A DNA stretch of 64,000 bases. It comes from Nicotiana tabacum. Taxonomy: Eukaryota > Streptophyta > Magnoliopsida > Solanales > Solanaceae. Within the stretch, counting starts at the first letter, position 1; each line of letters opens with the position of its first letter. This document shows, piece by piece, positions 10,690 to 21,892 of the stretch. The position numbers and the translations under genes were made by a program. The stretch lies in contig NC_134102.1 in assembly GCF_000715075.1 (NCBI RefSeq), positions 108,512,001 through 108,576,000 on the forward strand, read 5' to 3'. The notes beneath the pieces are model-generated. The model made no database searches. It saw only the letters and a list, made by a program, of their open reading frames with translations, and had not been told where the DNA came from.

Positions 10690-11118
10690 GTCTCCTGCAT
10701 AGGCTACGTACAAAGTCTCAAATACCTAGGTTCAAATCCCCGATTTACACCTCAAAAATATGTAATCTAGTCGAATTATTCGATGATAATTCAATATTAA
10801 GGAGTATAAATGATCACAAGGGACTTACCTCAAGTTTTCCCGTGAATTCTCGCTCAAAAAGTGCCTCGCCCATTTTGGAAATGTCTAAAATGATAAAAAT
10901 TCTCGGACCCTTCTGTTTTTGTTCTGACTAGGGATTTTCGCACCTGCGACCAACTTAGCTGCACTTGCGGTCTCGCAGGTGAGATTTTTCTTCGCTCCTG
11001 CGGTTTCCATCGCACCTGCAGACAAAGAGTCCACTTATGCGGACTCTCTTCCGTGATGAAGCGTCCGCTTCTGCGGTCCAAGGCTGCTCCCACTCACTCC
11101 GCATCTGCGGATCCTGGC
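10690..11118 (-). repeat. Family 1 LTR fragment with GC-rich motif cluster
   Basis: Matches 3295-3720 and 13190-13555 by eye, including the stretch AGTATAAATGATCACAAGG and the cluster of GCACCTGCGG-type motifs at about 10935-11115. Its right end is fused directly to gag sequence at about 11119 (TGGCTCGTGCAAACTG), so it is a recombination product rather than a normal LTR boundary. Confidence 0.72.
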
Positions 11119-11384
11119 TCGTGCAAACTGTCAATATCTCGGCCAAAGCCTCCTAGAATCACAATGGGCATAGCTGGTGCCTGAGCTGGTCCTGTCGGCT
11201 CAGCTATATCTGGAATTTTCTCCTGAGTTGGCGTAACCGGTGGTGCTACGAGTGGTGCTCCAACTGCTGTACGAGTTGCACCTCGACCTCTACCTCGGCC
11301 CCGACCTCTACCTCGGCCTCTCGCGGCCCTAACTGGTGGGACTACTGGCTGACCATCCAATTCGGTACTATGTGTCCTCACCAT
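11119..11384 (-). pseudogene. gag: Ty3/gypsy gag, N-terminal fragment
   Basis: The start codon at 11384 opens with MVRTHSTE, then an Arg/Gly-rich block, then a Pro/Ala-rich stretch ending in DIAEPTGPAQ and a few more residues. It is colinear with the 4201-4597 fragment but lacks early stops over about 85 residues. The reading leaves gag at about 11119 where LTR sequence begins. It follows a normal leader and primer-binding site at 11385-11583, so this is the true 5' end of a family 1 element whose body is deleted. Confidence 0.8.
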
Positions 11385-11583
11385 CTGTGAGAGAATAGAA
11401 TAACAGAAATTTAGTTTTCAGAATCAACAAATTCGCACGACAGAATACAAGAAGGTGAAATTTTCCTAAGGGTTCGGCAACCTCTCGAAGATAAGTACAT
11501 ACGTCTCTGTACCGATCCGCAAGACTCTACTAAACCCGCTCAAGACTCGTGAGACCTATGTAACCTAGGCTATGATACCAACT
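11385..11583 (-). other. Leader and primer-binding site of family 1 element
   Basis: The minus strand carries TGGTATCATAGCC at 11580-11568, one mismatch from the initiator tRNA-Met binding site, right after the LTR end at 11584. About 185 bp of leader separate it from the gag start codon. The spacing is as expected for an intact 5' end. Confidence 0.85.
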
Positions 11584-14376
11584 TATCACGACCCAAAAAT
11601 CCTAACCTGTCGTGATGTCTCCTATCTCAATACTAGGCAAGCCAACAACATCAATAACCCACGATTTCCTTTATGTTTGAAAACATAATATTAAAATACA
11701 ATACAAAAATCTCGCAAATACCGATACAAACACTCCCAAAACCCGGTGCCATTGAGTACATGAGCATCTATACATTACAAGTCTGGAAAACACGGTCTAC
11801 AATAGTCTGATGACAAATACAGTAAACAAGGAGATAGGAAAAGAGAGACAAGGTCTATGAAACATGGCAGCTTACCTCAGAATCTCCGAAAAATCAAATG
11901 TGCGAAAAAGTTAACACCCACTGTGTCCGGGATCACCTGGATCTGCACACGAAGTGTAGGGTGTAGTATTAGTAAAACCAACTCAGTAAGTAACAATAAT
12001 AAATAGAGAACTGAAAGTAGTGACGAGCTTCACAACTAAGTCCAAATACAATAATTTCCATCAGGAAAAGGTAGGCATGCTTTCAAATTTAACATTTAAA
12101 ACTCCATAGTAATTTCATATCAAATTTGACTGAAATAGAAATAATGTCCTTCAGAGTTTTTCCAAAACAGTGATATATGATAGCTGAAATGTACCAATAA
12201 TGGAATCAGTGCATCCTCTCAGAGTAACAGCCACTCAGTCCTCCCATTCACTCCAACCTCACAGTCACTCTTTCTTCACAGTCACTCATTCTTCTCAATC
12301 ACTCAGTAGGTACCTGCGCTCACTGGGGGTGTGTATAGACTCCGGTGGGACTCCTTCAGCCCAAGCGCTATATCAAGCCAATCATGGCATATAACAATAA
12401 AACATGCTGCGGCGTGCAGCCCGATCCCATAAATATCCTCACAATCAGGCCCTCGGCCTCAAACGGTCATCAATCTCTCCAGTCTCTCGGGCTCTCAAAA
12501 ATCATGATAAGCAGCCCAACAATAATGATATGATGCATCAATAATGAATAAGAGAGACTGAGATGTAATATGCGAGTAACAATCGTGAATGAGTATGAAA
12601 CAATAATTTAGTAGATAATTCAATATATACACGACCTCTGTGGCCCCCAACAATGTCAACACATAGTTTAAACATGATTTATAGATCAATTTCTCAAATA
12701 CGTGGGAAAATGTACGGATATCGGCAGATTATTCAACTAAACAGTTCCATAGAATTAACCAAGTCACAATTTCTACAGTGCACGCCCACACGCCTGTTAC
12801 CTAGCATGTGCGTCACCTCAAGACCAATCACATATCACAAATATCTGAGGTTTCATACCCCTAGGACTAAATTTAGAATGGTTACTTACCTCAAATCGCG
12901 TAATTGTTTATTCTTCTATGACTTTACCTCGTGAATTGGCCTCCAAACGCCTCAAATCTAGCCACATATAATCCGATTCAGTCAATAAAAATTATTGGAA
13001 TTAATTCTTTAAGAAAATACTAATTTTAAAGAAAATCCGAAATTTAAATCAAACATCGCGCATGGGGCCTACGTCTCGTAATCCGACAAAAGTTACAAAA
13101 TCCGAAAGCCCATCCAACCACGAATCTAACCGTACCAATTTTACCAAAATCCGACCTCAACTCCACCTCCAAATGCTCAAGTCTTATTTTCAAATCCCTA
13201 AGTTCAAATGCCTGATTTACACCTCAAAAACATATAATCTAGTCGGATTATTCGATGATAATTCAATATTAAGGAGTATAAATGATCACAAAGGACTTAC
13301 CTCAAGTTTTCCCGTGAATTCTCGCTCAAAATTTGCCTCACCCGTTTTGGCAATGTCTAAAATGACAAAAATTCTCGGACCCTTCTGTTTTTGTTCTGAC
13401 CAGGGATTTTCGCACCTGCGACCAGCTTAGCCGCACCTGCGGTCTCGCAGGTGCGGGATTTTTCTTCGCTCCTGCGGTTGCCATCGCACCTTCGGACAAG
13501 GAGTATGCTTCTGCGGTCCAAGGCTGCTTCCACTCATTCTGCATCTGTGGAGCTTGGCTCACACCTGCGGGCTCGCAGATGCGGAATTCTTTACGCACAT
13601 GCGACGCAGCCCAGGCCAAGCCCAAATCCTCTTCTGCGCATTGCCAACCGCATCTGCGAGGATAGTTCCGCAGGTGCAATTGCACTAGAAGGGAGAAACT
13701 TTTCGATTTCTTCTAAGTCCGAATTCGATCCGTTAACCATCCGAAACTCACCCGAGATCCTCGGGACTTCAACCAAATACACTAACAAGTCCTAAAATAT
13801 CATACGAACTTAGTCGAGCCTTCAAATTACATCAAACAACGCTAAAACCACGAATCATACCCCAATTCAAGCCTAATGAACTTTGAAACTTCCAATTTCT
13901 ACAAACGACGCTGGAACCTATCAAATCACGTCCGATTGACCTCAAATTTTGCACACAAGTCATAAATGACACAACAGACCTACTCAAATTTGCAGAATCG
14001 GATTTCGACCCCGATATCAAAAAGTCAACACCCCGGTCAAACTTTTCAAAAATTCAACTTTTGCCATTTCAAGCCTAATTCCACTACGAACCTTCAAATA
14101 ATTTTTCGGGCACGCTCCTAAGTCCAAAATCACCATACGGAGCTATTGGATTTATCAGAATTCAAATCAGAGGTCGTTTACACATAAGTCAATATCCGGT
14201 CAACTTTTCCAACTTAAATTTTCAATTATGAGACTAAGTGTCTCAATTCACTCCGAAATCTTTCCAGACCCGAACCAACTAACTCAGTAAGTCATAAAAC
14301 AACAGCAAAGCCTAAATTGAGCAGTAAATGGGGGAACGAGGTTATAATATTCAAAAAAATCGGCCGGGTCGTTACA
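11584..14376 (-). repeat. Complete family 1 gypsy LTR (about 2.8 kb)
   Basis: On the minus strand it begins TGTAACGACCCGGCC at 14376 and ends GGGTCGTGATA at 11584, next to the primer-binding site, so it is a 5' LTR. It serves here as the reference for the fragments at 1901-3754, 3755-4200 and 10690-11118. It has a GC-rich motif cluster at about 13405-13680 and a CTCACTC-rich stretch at 12230-12310. Open frames on both strands (for example 13338-13795) fall in the GC-rich cluster and are not genes. The right flank is TATAA, and no matching target-site duplication could be located. Confidence 0.85.
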
Positions 14377-15479
14377 TATAATATAATAGAACATATATAT
14401 TTTATTGTTCTTGAAATAATATTTTATTTTAAAATTTTATTCCATTGTTCTCAATAAATATTGTATGAATTTTAATGAATAAAATCTCTATTAAATTAAA
14501 GGGACTTATATAGTCATCCAATAATTTTTTTGTTCTGTATTGTTTATTATACTATCCAATATTTAGTATAATTGCATTGTTAATAAAAAAGCTTATCAGC
14601 ATATTACTTTGTTTAATAATTTTGTCTGCTGCTTTGTTTTTTGTAATATAATTGAAGATATATATTTTATTACTCTTGAAATATTTTATATTTTATATTT
14701 TATTCTATTATTCTCAATAATATTTTATGAATAAATAAATTTTTTATTTTTAAAAATAAAAATGAAAATTATTTTAAAAGGCAAAACAATTAACTAACAT
14801 AAACCAACCCTCTCCTATATTTGAGTAGTTAATTTCTTCGTGTCCTCATTTTTTAATCATTTGTTTTTAAAATAATTTTTGTATCTCCAAATTTATTGGA
14901 TCTTTGTCCTAAAATTTGACGCTTGTTAAAATATTTGTTGTAAAATATTTGTTGATATACCTGGCATCATCACATTGATTTGCTTCTCCTATTCTATATC
15001 GGTACAATAGATATTGTCTAATTTTAATGAATAAAATCTCTATTAAATTAAATGAACTTATATAGTCATCGAATAATTTTTTTGTTTTGTATTTTTTCTT
15101 ATTATATTATCCAATATATAGTATAATTACACTGTTAATAGAAATTATTAGCATATTATTTTTTAAATATTTTTGTATCTTACTTTTTTGTAATATAATA
15201 GAAGATATATATTTTATTACTCTTAAAATATATTATTTTAAAATTTTTATTCTATTGTTCTCAATGATATTGACTGAAGTTTAATGAATTATTAACTAAT
15301 TATGCCATATGGCTCTTTAGGTAGTTAATTTCTTTGTTAATTTTAGGTAGTTAATTTCTTTATTAATTTCTAATAATTAATTATTAACTAGTTATTCCAT
15401 GTGGTACCTAAAGATATGTTTTAATTAAAAATTTTATTCTATTGTTCTTGATAATATTGTCTGAATTTTAGTGAATTAT
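14377..15479. other. AT-rich segment with internal direct duplication
   Basis: About 1.1 kb of very AT-rich DNA between two LTR ends, with no gene. A block beginning ATTTTAATGAATAAAATCTC at 14469 is repeated at 15021. The following block TTGTAATATAATTGAAG at 14641 has its counterpart at 15188, so the repeat offset is about 550 bp. Shorter repeats with TTATTAACTA also occur at 15290 and 15378. It is the best candidate for non-retroelement host spacer, though it could be a decayed non-coding transposon. Confidence 0.6.
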
Positions 15480-16966
15480 TGTCACGACCCAAATTTTCCT
15501 CCGTAGGATGTCGTGATGGCCCCTAGTCTTAGGGACTAGGTAAGCCTATTACTTACTGAATTAGTGACAACTCAACCAACAATTACTACATATGAAATAA
15601 AAATTTTCTACAATCTCAAAACCGGTAGTACAAGTCACAAGCTTTACAGAGTTTAATAGAAAATCTCTAAATATAACTGTTCCAGAATAGAATTAACAGT
15701 GCAATGAAAATAAAAGAAGGTGACTTTGAGGTCTGCGAACGCGACAGCAGGTGTACCTTGAGTCTCCACAGATATTCCCGATCAAATAACAGGAATATCA
15801 ACAACTCCGGGTTACCTAGATCTCCACAAAAATATGCAGAAGTGTAGCATGAGTATACCACAGTGGTACCCAGTAAGTATCAAGTCTAATCTCAATAGAG
15901 TAGTGACGAGGCCAGGTCAAGACACCTACCAGACATATAAACCTGTACAAAATGCTACAAAAAGCTAACAAGGAAAGAATATCAATGTAAGGCTAATAAA
16001 AGAAGAATTTCCAATTCAAATCAACAATGAGAACACGGATAACAACGAAAAAACAAGCAAGTAATTAAGCAACAACATAGTCAGCATACAAATGACATAT
16101 GGATGTGTTCAAGTAAGGAATCTTATGACAAGTCAATCAATTAAATTATTTATGATGCATGTATTTCAATATAAATTACCCGAGGTATCACTTCTCGAAA
16201 TCTCAATTCATGATTCACAACTCCCAATTCTTACACATGTGGTATCTTGTGCTCACATCTTCCGAATCACTTTTGCACGGCAAAATCCCCGTGCTGCCAT
16301 GTGTATAATTTCCATATCAACATCAACCAAGGTGACCTATAAATGATTTAATCACAATTAAATACAATTTCAAAATTAAATACAATGAAGCATCAAATGA
16401 ATCATTAAGCCAATTTAGGATTTAGATAAGGTAAAAATAGAGAAGAAGTTGTACAAATAGAATATCAATTGAGTTTAGTTTAGAAGTATATGAGATCCGA
16501 TAAAATATTATATTTATATAAAATAAGACACTCAATCAAGTTTTAACGATATAAATATAGGATTTATTAAAGTAAAATAAAATAACAAATTTTCATGCAA
16601 ATTGCACGACAATAAGATGATGAGAAGGTTGAGATATCAATTAGAGTAAAAATATAATCGCCATTTAATTTAGTAAATCTACGAATAAGATATAAGTTTC
16701 TTTTGAAAGGCACACCAGTGGAACAACTTGAAAATTCTTTCATTTACCTCTGCTAAATTCTCAGCAACTTAACATATCACATATGATGCATGACTCACAC
16801 AAGAAATTCATATTATTCTATTTTTTAAAATATTGACGGTTAATAAATTATAATCAAAGTACAATGAGGTGATTTAAGAAACCACAGTAGCCGTCCTAGC
16901 ATGAAATGCATCATGACAATCACAATCAGAATTAACCTTAATATCACAATAATTTCATATTTCTTC

Positions 16967-17315
16967 ATTTGTTGTGGCGTGCAACCCGATCCCACACAAT
17001 AAAATCCTTCAATTAAATTTCGTTGCTACGTGCAACCCGCTCCAACAATATAAACTTAAACTAATATCCGTTGCGGCATGCAACCCGCTCCAACAATATA
17101 ATTTAACAATATTAAATCATATCTGTTACGGCGTGCAACCCCATCCAATAATATAATCTTTCAAATAAATTCCGTTGCGGCGTGCAACCCTACCCAAGAA
17201 TATAATCTTTCAAATAGATTCTGTTGCAGCGTGCAACCCGCTCCAATAATATAATCTTTCAAATAGATTCTGTTGCGGCGTGTAGTCCGCTCCAACAATA
17301 TAATTTAACAACACT
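16967..17315 (-). repeat. Tandem array, about 7 units of about 50 bp, in LTR
   Basis: Each unit has a conserved core of the type GTTGCGGCGTGCAACCCG followed by CTCCAACAATATAA and an AT-rich spacer. Unit starts fall near 16971, 17021, 17069, 17125, 17174, 17222 and 17271. Related single units occur in the family 1 LTR (near 12403 and 2533) and, in the same element sense, in family 2 internal regions (32231, 50338). The short open frame 16974-17156 is only the array read in frame. Confidence 0.85.
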
Positions 17316-17826
17316 TAAATATAAAACTACTTCAATAAATACCACAAAAATCAAAAGAAATAACAAGGCTACACAAAGAAGACACAACTAACAAAAAAGG
17401 CTATACGAAAATCAAATATCAAGGAAATGACAATCCATAAGCCAAGGCACAATTTATGAGCATCAATTAACAATTAAGGTATGTAGCAGGTAAAGCATGA
17501 ATTCAACGAGTGATTACAATCAACAATTAGCATATAAGGGTGAACTTGACAATAAGGATAGAACATGTGCTAACAATTTCATGTAAAACACGTACAGACA
17601 ATTCTTACAACAAAAGATATAATCATGAAATGATATTTACAATCAATTGTATAAAAGGAGCCTAACAGTCCAAACCGGTCAAATACCACATATAGGTCGT
17701 GTACTCACTCGTCACCTCGCGTACACGACCTTCACATAACACGAATGACACAATCATCTCAAATCCTAAGGGATGGGTTCCCCTACACAAATTTAAATAA
17801 GACACTTACCTTAACGGACTTAGGAC

Positions 17827-17938
17827 AACAACAACAACAACAACAACAACAACCCAGTAAAATCCCACTAATGGGGTCTGGGGAGGGTAATGTGTACGCA
17901 GACCTTACCCCTACCCCGAAGGAGTAGAGAGGCTGTTT
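17827..17938 (-). mobile_element. 5'-truncated Au-type SINE with 17-bp TSD
   Basis: Read on the minus strand it runs from a truncated AAACAGCCTCTCTACTCC through GGTAAGGTCTGCGTACAC and a block of the type CCTCCCCAGACCCC to a (TTG)n tail. This is the 3' part of an Au-type SINE, a family known from many angiosperms. It is flanked by a perfect direct repeat CTTAACGGACTTAGGAC at 17810-17826 and 17939-17955, the hallmark of target-primed reverse transcription. The tRNA-like head with the Pol III promoter is missing. It sits inside the family 3 LTR and so is younger than that LTR. Confidence 0.88.
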
Positions 17939-18884
17939 CTTAACGGACTTAGGACGATATTCCAAAATGGTCTTCTCTCGTGAAATGACCTCCGGACGGC
18001 TAAAATCTAGTCAAATTAATTACATAAAAAAATTACAATTCATAGAAAATAATTCCGGATAATAATACGCCGATTTCCAATTTTATTCTAAAAGACAACT
18101 CGAAAGTCAACCCTGAGGCCCACATTTCGGAATCCGACGGAAATTGACGAAATCCAAACACCCATTCCGATACGAGTTCAACCATACAAACATTATCGAA
18201 TTCCGACATTGGATTGCCTTTCAAATGTTCATTTTATATTTTTGGAAAATTTTACAAAAATCTGATTTTCTTCAATTAAATTCACGGATTCATGATGTAA
18301 ATAAGAATAGAATCATGATATATAAATGATTTAGGATAAAGAACACATACCTAGTTCAAATTTGTGAAAACCCCCTCTGAAAATCGCTCAAACCGAGCTC
18401 CCCAACTCTTATTTTGTTAAAAATGGCAAAACTCCCCGTTTTATGGGGGTTTTATGTCTGTAGCGCCACAGGTGGCATGGGACGCTGCCTGTGGTGCCAT
18501 TTCCAGAACTTCCAGAAGTCTCATCGCCAGGGATAGCGCCCCACCCTACCCTGGACGCTGACGACGGGAAATGTTTATCCCGACACGGGAATGGGCATAA
18601 CTCTCTCATATAATGTCCGAATTCGACGATTCTTTTTGCTATGGCTCTAAAATTTCAATACAGATCTAATGATTCAATCAAAACTGAATTTTAAGCTCAT
18701 TTTCTTAATGTTATACCACTTATTCTTGATGAAACGAGGTCGAAACATTCTAGAATACCCAAATTAAATTTCGTTAATCGTCCAACCAAATATACCAACA
18801 AGTCCTAAAACATCATACGAACTTATTCGATGCCTCAAATCACATCAAACAATATTAAACACGAAACACACCCCAATCCAATTC

Positions 18885-19287
18885 CCCTCAGCAGTTGTGC
18901 CTACGCTCCCAAATGAACCTGTCAGATCCTGCACATTTAGTGCAGTTGTGCAGCATGAGTACGTAAATTAATGCATACCTAGTAAGTCTCAAGCCTAACC
19001 CCGAAGAGGTAGTAATGTGGGGTCGACATTGACACTTACTAGTGGTCCAGTAAATTAAATATAATAAAGTAGACAAGTATGAAACATGGTAAATAAACAA
19101 TGAGAACAGATATAGGCAAATAGTACGGTCTACAACTGAACAATGAACACAGAGTCCTCAATTATCGGATACCTCCTCAAATGGAATATGTAATAGTCAA
19201 TACTAAACATGTAACATCTCAAGTCAGGAAACTCATGAGTACGCGGATTCCTTATCAAGTATTTCGCACAATTTTGTCGAGGCAAAT
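18885..19287 (-). repeat. Family 2 LTR fragment
   Basis: Matches 42290-42690 by eye, including AACCTGTCAGATCCTGCAC and the first unit of the variable tandem array (GAGGCAAATGCCCCGATCCC). It is truncated on both sides and wedged between two family 3 LTRs. The right junction lies at a CCCCGATCCC stretch shared with the next LTR. Confidence 0.75.
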
Positions 19288-21678
19288 GCCCCGATCCCCT
19301 ATTGACTTCTTCTCCCATATCTATTTATGCTATTGTGACTTATCGGGAGGTTTCGTTTTGGTTTTTGGAGTGTTTTGGGATACTTAGTCCCTAAATAGAT
19401 GTTTAAGCCTTATGATTTGGACCGTAGTCGGAACTGTGTGAAGACGACTCCTGTTAGCTCCATTAGGTGATTTTGGACTTAGGGGCGTGTCCAGATAGTG
19501 TTTTGGAGGTTTGTAGCTCATTTAGGCTTGAAATGGAGAAAGTCAAAGTTTTGGATATTTTGATATGTAGTGGACTTTTTGATATCAGGGTCAAATTATG
19601 ATTCCGAAAGTTAGAATAGGTCTGTAGGGTTGAATCTGACCTGTGTGCAAAATTTGGGGTCAATCGGACATGGGTTGGTTGGTTTCGGCATTGATTGTCG
19701 AATTTGGGAGTTTCAAGTTCTTTAAGTTTGAATCGGAGGATGATTCGTGACTTTCTGGTGGTTAACAGACTCGGAATGGAAGTTGAGGAATTTCTGAAGT
19801 TTGGTCTTCTGCTGGTATGATGGCACCTGCGAGGGCATTAGCCGCAGGTGCGAGGCCGCATGTGGAGATCAGCAGAGGTCTTAGGTGCGATAGTTTCTCC
19901 GCACCTGCGATAGCGTAGATGCAGACCAGTGGTCGCAGACGTGGAGGCAACCAGGGTTAGTCGTTTTCGCAGGTGCGCCCATATTTTTTGCACCAGCGGG
20001 CGCGCAGGTGTGAGCCTAGGCTCTGCAGGTGCGGAAATGCCTAGGCAGAACCTATATTAGCGGGGTTCCGAGATTTTTGGCCATTTATAACGTGTTGAGC
20101 TCGGATTAAGGCGAAATTGCGAGGGATTTTCAGAGGAATCTTATGGGTAACGATTCTGAACTCCTTTATGGTTATATTCCACTAAAATATGGTTGATTTC
20201 ATCATCTAATTAAGAAATTTGGTTGAGAAATTTGGGGAAAATGGGAAGTTCTTCAACTAAGATTTTGGGTTTTGATTGGGATTTTGACATCGGACTTGGA
20301 TGATTACGAGAAGTGGGCCCGGGGAGACGTTTTGGGGCGATTTTCCAATTTCTTGCTTTAGCTTTGATTTCAGTAGCTAGATTAGTTCCCTGTAGTTATA
20401 TTTATGATATGTAATTGATTTTGGCTAGATTTAGGCCATTGAGAATCGGATGTTCGTGGAAAGGGCATTGTTACGGATTGATTGAGCTTGGTTTGAGCTG
20501 AGTGGCTTGCCTAACCTTGTGTGGGGGAAATCCCTTTAGGATTTGGTGTTGTTATGATATGTGAGTGCCGTGTACGCGAGGTGACAAGTGCGTACACGGG
20601 CTATTTGGTAAAAACCTAATTTTTACCGAGTAATAGCCTGTTTTCATCTTATCTGAGTGTACTAGCATGTGTAGTTATCTTGTTAGCCTAGAATAGCATG
20701 TCTACGTGTCCTAATTGCCTATTTGAACTCTTTGTGTTTAGTAAATCCTGTTTCTTTCTTGACTTGTACTTGGTCTAAATTATAGGTTTCTTGCTGTAAC
20801 TGCTATATTCATTTGTTTGAGCTGCATATTTACTTTGGGACTACGGGACGGTATCCCAGGAGATCTCCCTGCGTATTTACTTTGGGACTACGGGATGGTA
20901 TCCCAAGAGATCCCCCTGCATATTTACTTTTGAGACTACGAGGCGGTTCCTCGGGAGTTCCCCTTGCATATTTACTTTTGAGACTATGAGGCGGTACCTC
21001 GGGAGATCTCCTTGCACTTTTATTTTGGGACTACGAGACGGTATCTCGGGAGATCCCCTGTTGTTTATCCCTGTGTTCTGCGTTGCTACTTTGCTATGTT
21101 CTCTTTGTTTAAATTCCAGTCGCTTATTATAATGTCATATTCTCCTGCTTATTTATTATATACCAGTAGGGCCTTGACCCAACCTCATCACTACTCGGCC
21201 GATGTTAGGCTTGGCACTTACTGGGTACCGCTGTGGTGTACTCACGCCCTTTTCTGCATATGTTTTTCGTGTGTAGATCTAGGTTCCTCTTACCAGCCTC
21301 GTCCTTAGTTGCAGTCGTTGTTGTTTTATGGAGAATTTCAAGGTACATCTGCACGCACCCGCAGATCCTCGGAGTACCCCTCTATTCCCCTATGTTGATT
21401 CTTCTCTTATTTCTATAGACACTGATGTATAGAACAGTTAGAACTTCGTAGAAGCTTGTGACTTACGGTGTTTCGGGTCTTGGGAGTGTTATGTATATGT
21501 CGAGAGTTGATTATTGTATATACCGAGTGGCATCTCAACTGCTTATTAAAATACATATTACTGTTAGTTGTTAATTTTCATGTTTTTCATTTCGTTTTCG
21601 CAAGTGTTAGGCTTACCTAGTCGTAGAGACTAGGTGCCGTCACAACGATTTACGGAGGGAGAATTTGGGTCGTAAATA
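19288..21678 (+). repeat. Family 3 5' LTR (start truncated by about 50 bp)
   Basis: Colinear with 26620-27910. The first bases (TGTAACGACCC) are missing because the sequence enters from a family 2 LTR at about 19288. It contains a GC-rich motif cluster at about 19815-20045, the conserved GTACGCGAGGTGACAAGTG at about 20573, a tandem array at 20826-21062, and the LTR end GGGTCGTAAATA at about 21668-21678. The primer-binding site follows directly, so this is the 5' LTR of the element with gag-pol at 21893-26562. Confidence 0.85.
20826..21062 (+). repeat. Tandem array, about 5 units of about 47 bp, in LTR
   Basis: Units start with ATTTACTTTGGGACTACG and contain an inverted pair of the type CGGGACGGTATCCC, then GGAGATC and CCCTGC. 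Unit starts fall near 20828, 20875, 20921, 20969 and 21018. It sits at the same place in the LTR, relative to the conserved GGTGACGAG-type motif, as the arrays of the other families. Confidence 0.85.
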
Positions 21679-21892
21679 GTTGGTATCAAAGCTCTAGGTT
21701 CATAGGTGTCGTGAGTCACAAGCCAATTTATTAGAGTCTTGCGGATCGGTACGGAGACATCTGTACTTATCTTCGGGAGGCTATGGAACTGTTAGGAACT
21801 ATAAGGAACAATCATACTTCTTTTGATTCCTTGTCATGCGAGTTATTGGAATCAAATTCTAAAATTCTCTATTCTATTCTTTCTCACAGAGA
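21679..21892 (+). other. Primer-binding site and leader of family 3 element
   Basis: TTGGTATCAAAGCTC at 21680-21694 is a near match to the initiator tRNA-Met binding site and directly follows the LTR end. The leader contains GATCGGTACGGAGACAT and CTTCGGGAGGC, which are shared with the leaders at 4598, 11385, 28676, 41728 and 46982. Confidence 0.85.

Larger units (their letters stand above)
15480..18884 (-). repeat. Family 3 gypsy LTR, minus strand, 5' end truncated
   Basis: The minus-strand 3' end is at 15480 (GGGTCGTGACA). The terminal 150 bases match the end of the plus-strand LTR at 21600-21678, including the GGCTTACCTAGTC motif. The start is missing: at about 18884 the sequence switches to family 2 LTR. 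It carries a seven-unit tandem array (16967-17315), the conserved CTCGTCACCTCGCGTACAC motif at about 17708-17727, and a SINE insertion. No internal region or primer-binding site is attached on the left, so this is a solo or truncated LTR. Confidence 0.75.

Noticed and set aside
17745..17965. Poly-Gln frame and matching poly-Cys frame
   Set aside because: Both are the (CAA)n/(TTG)n tail of the SINE read in frame.
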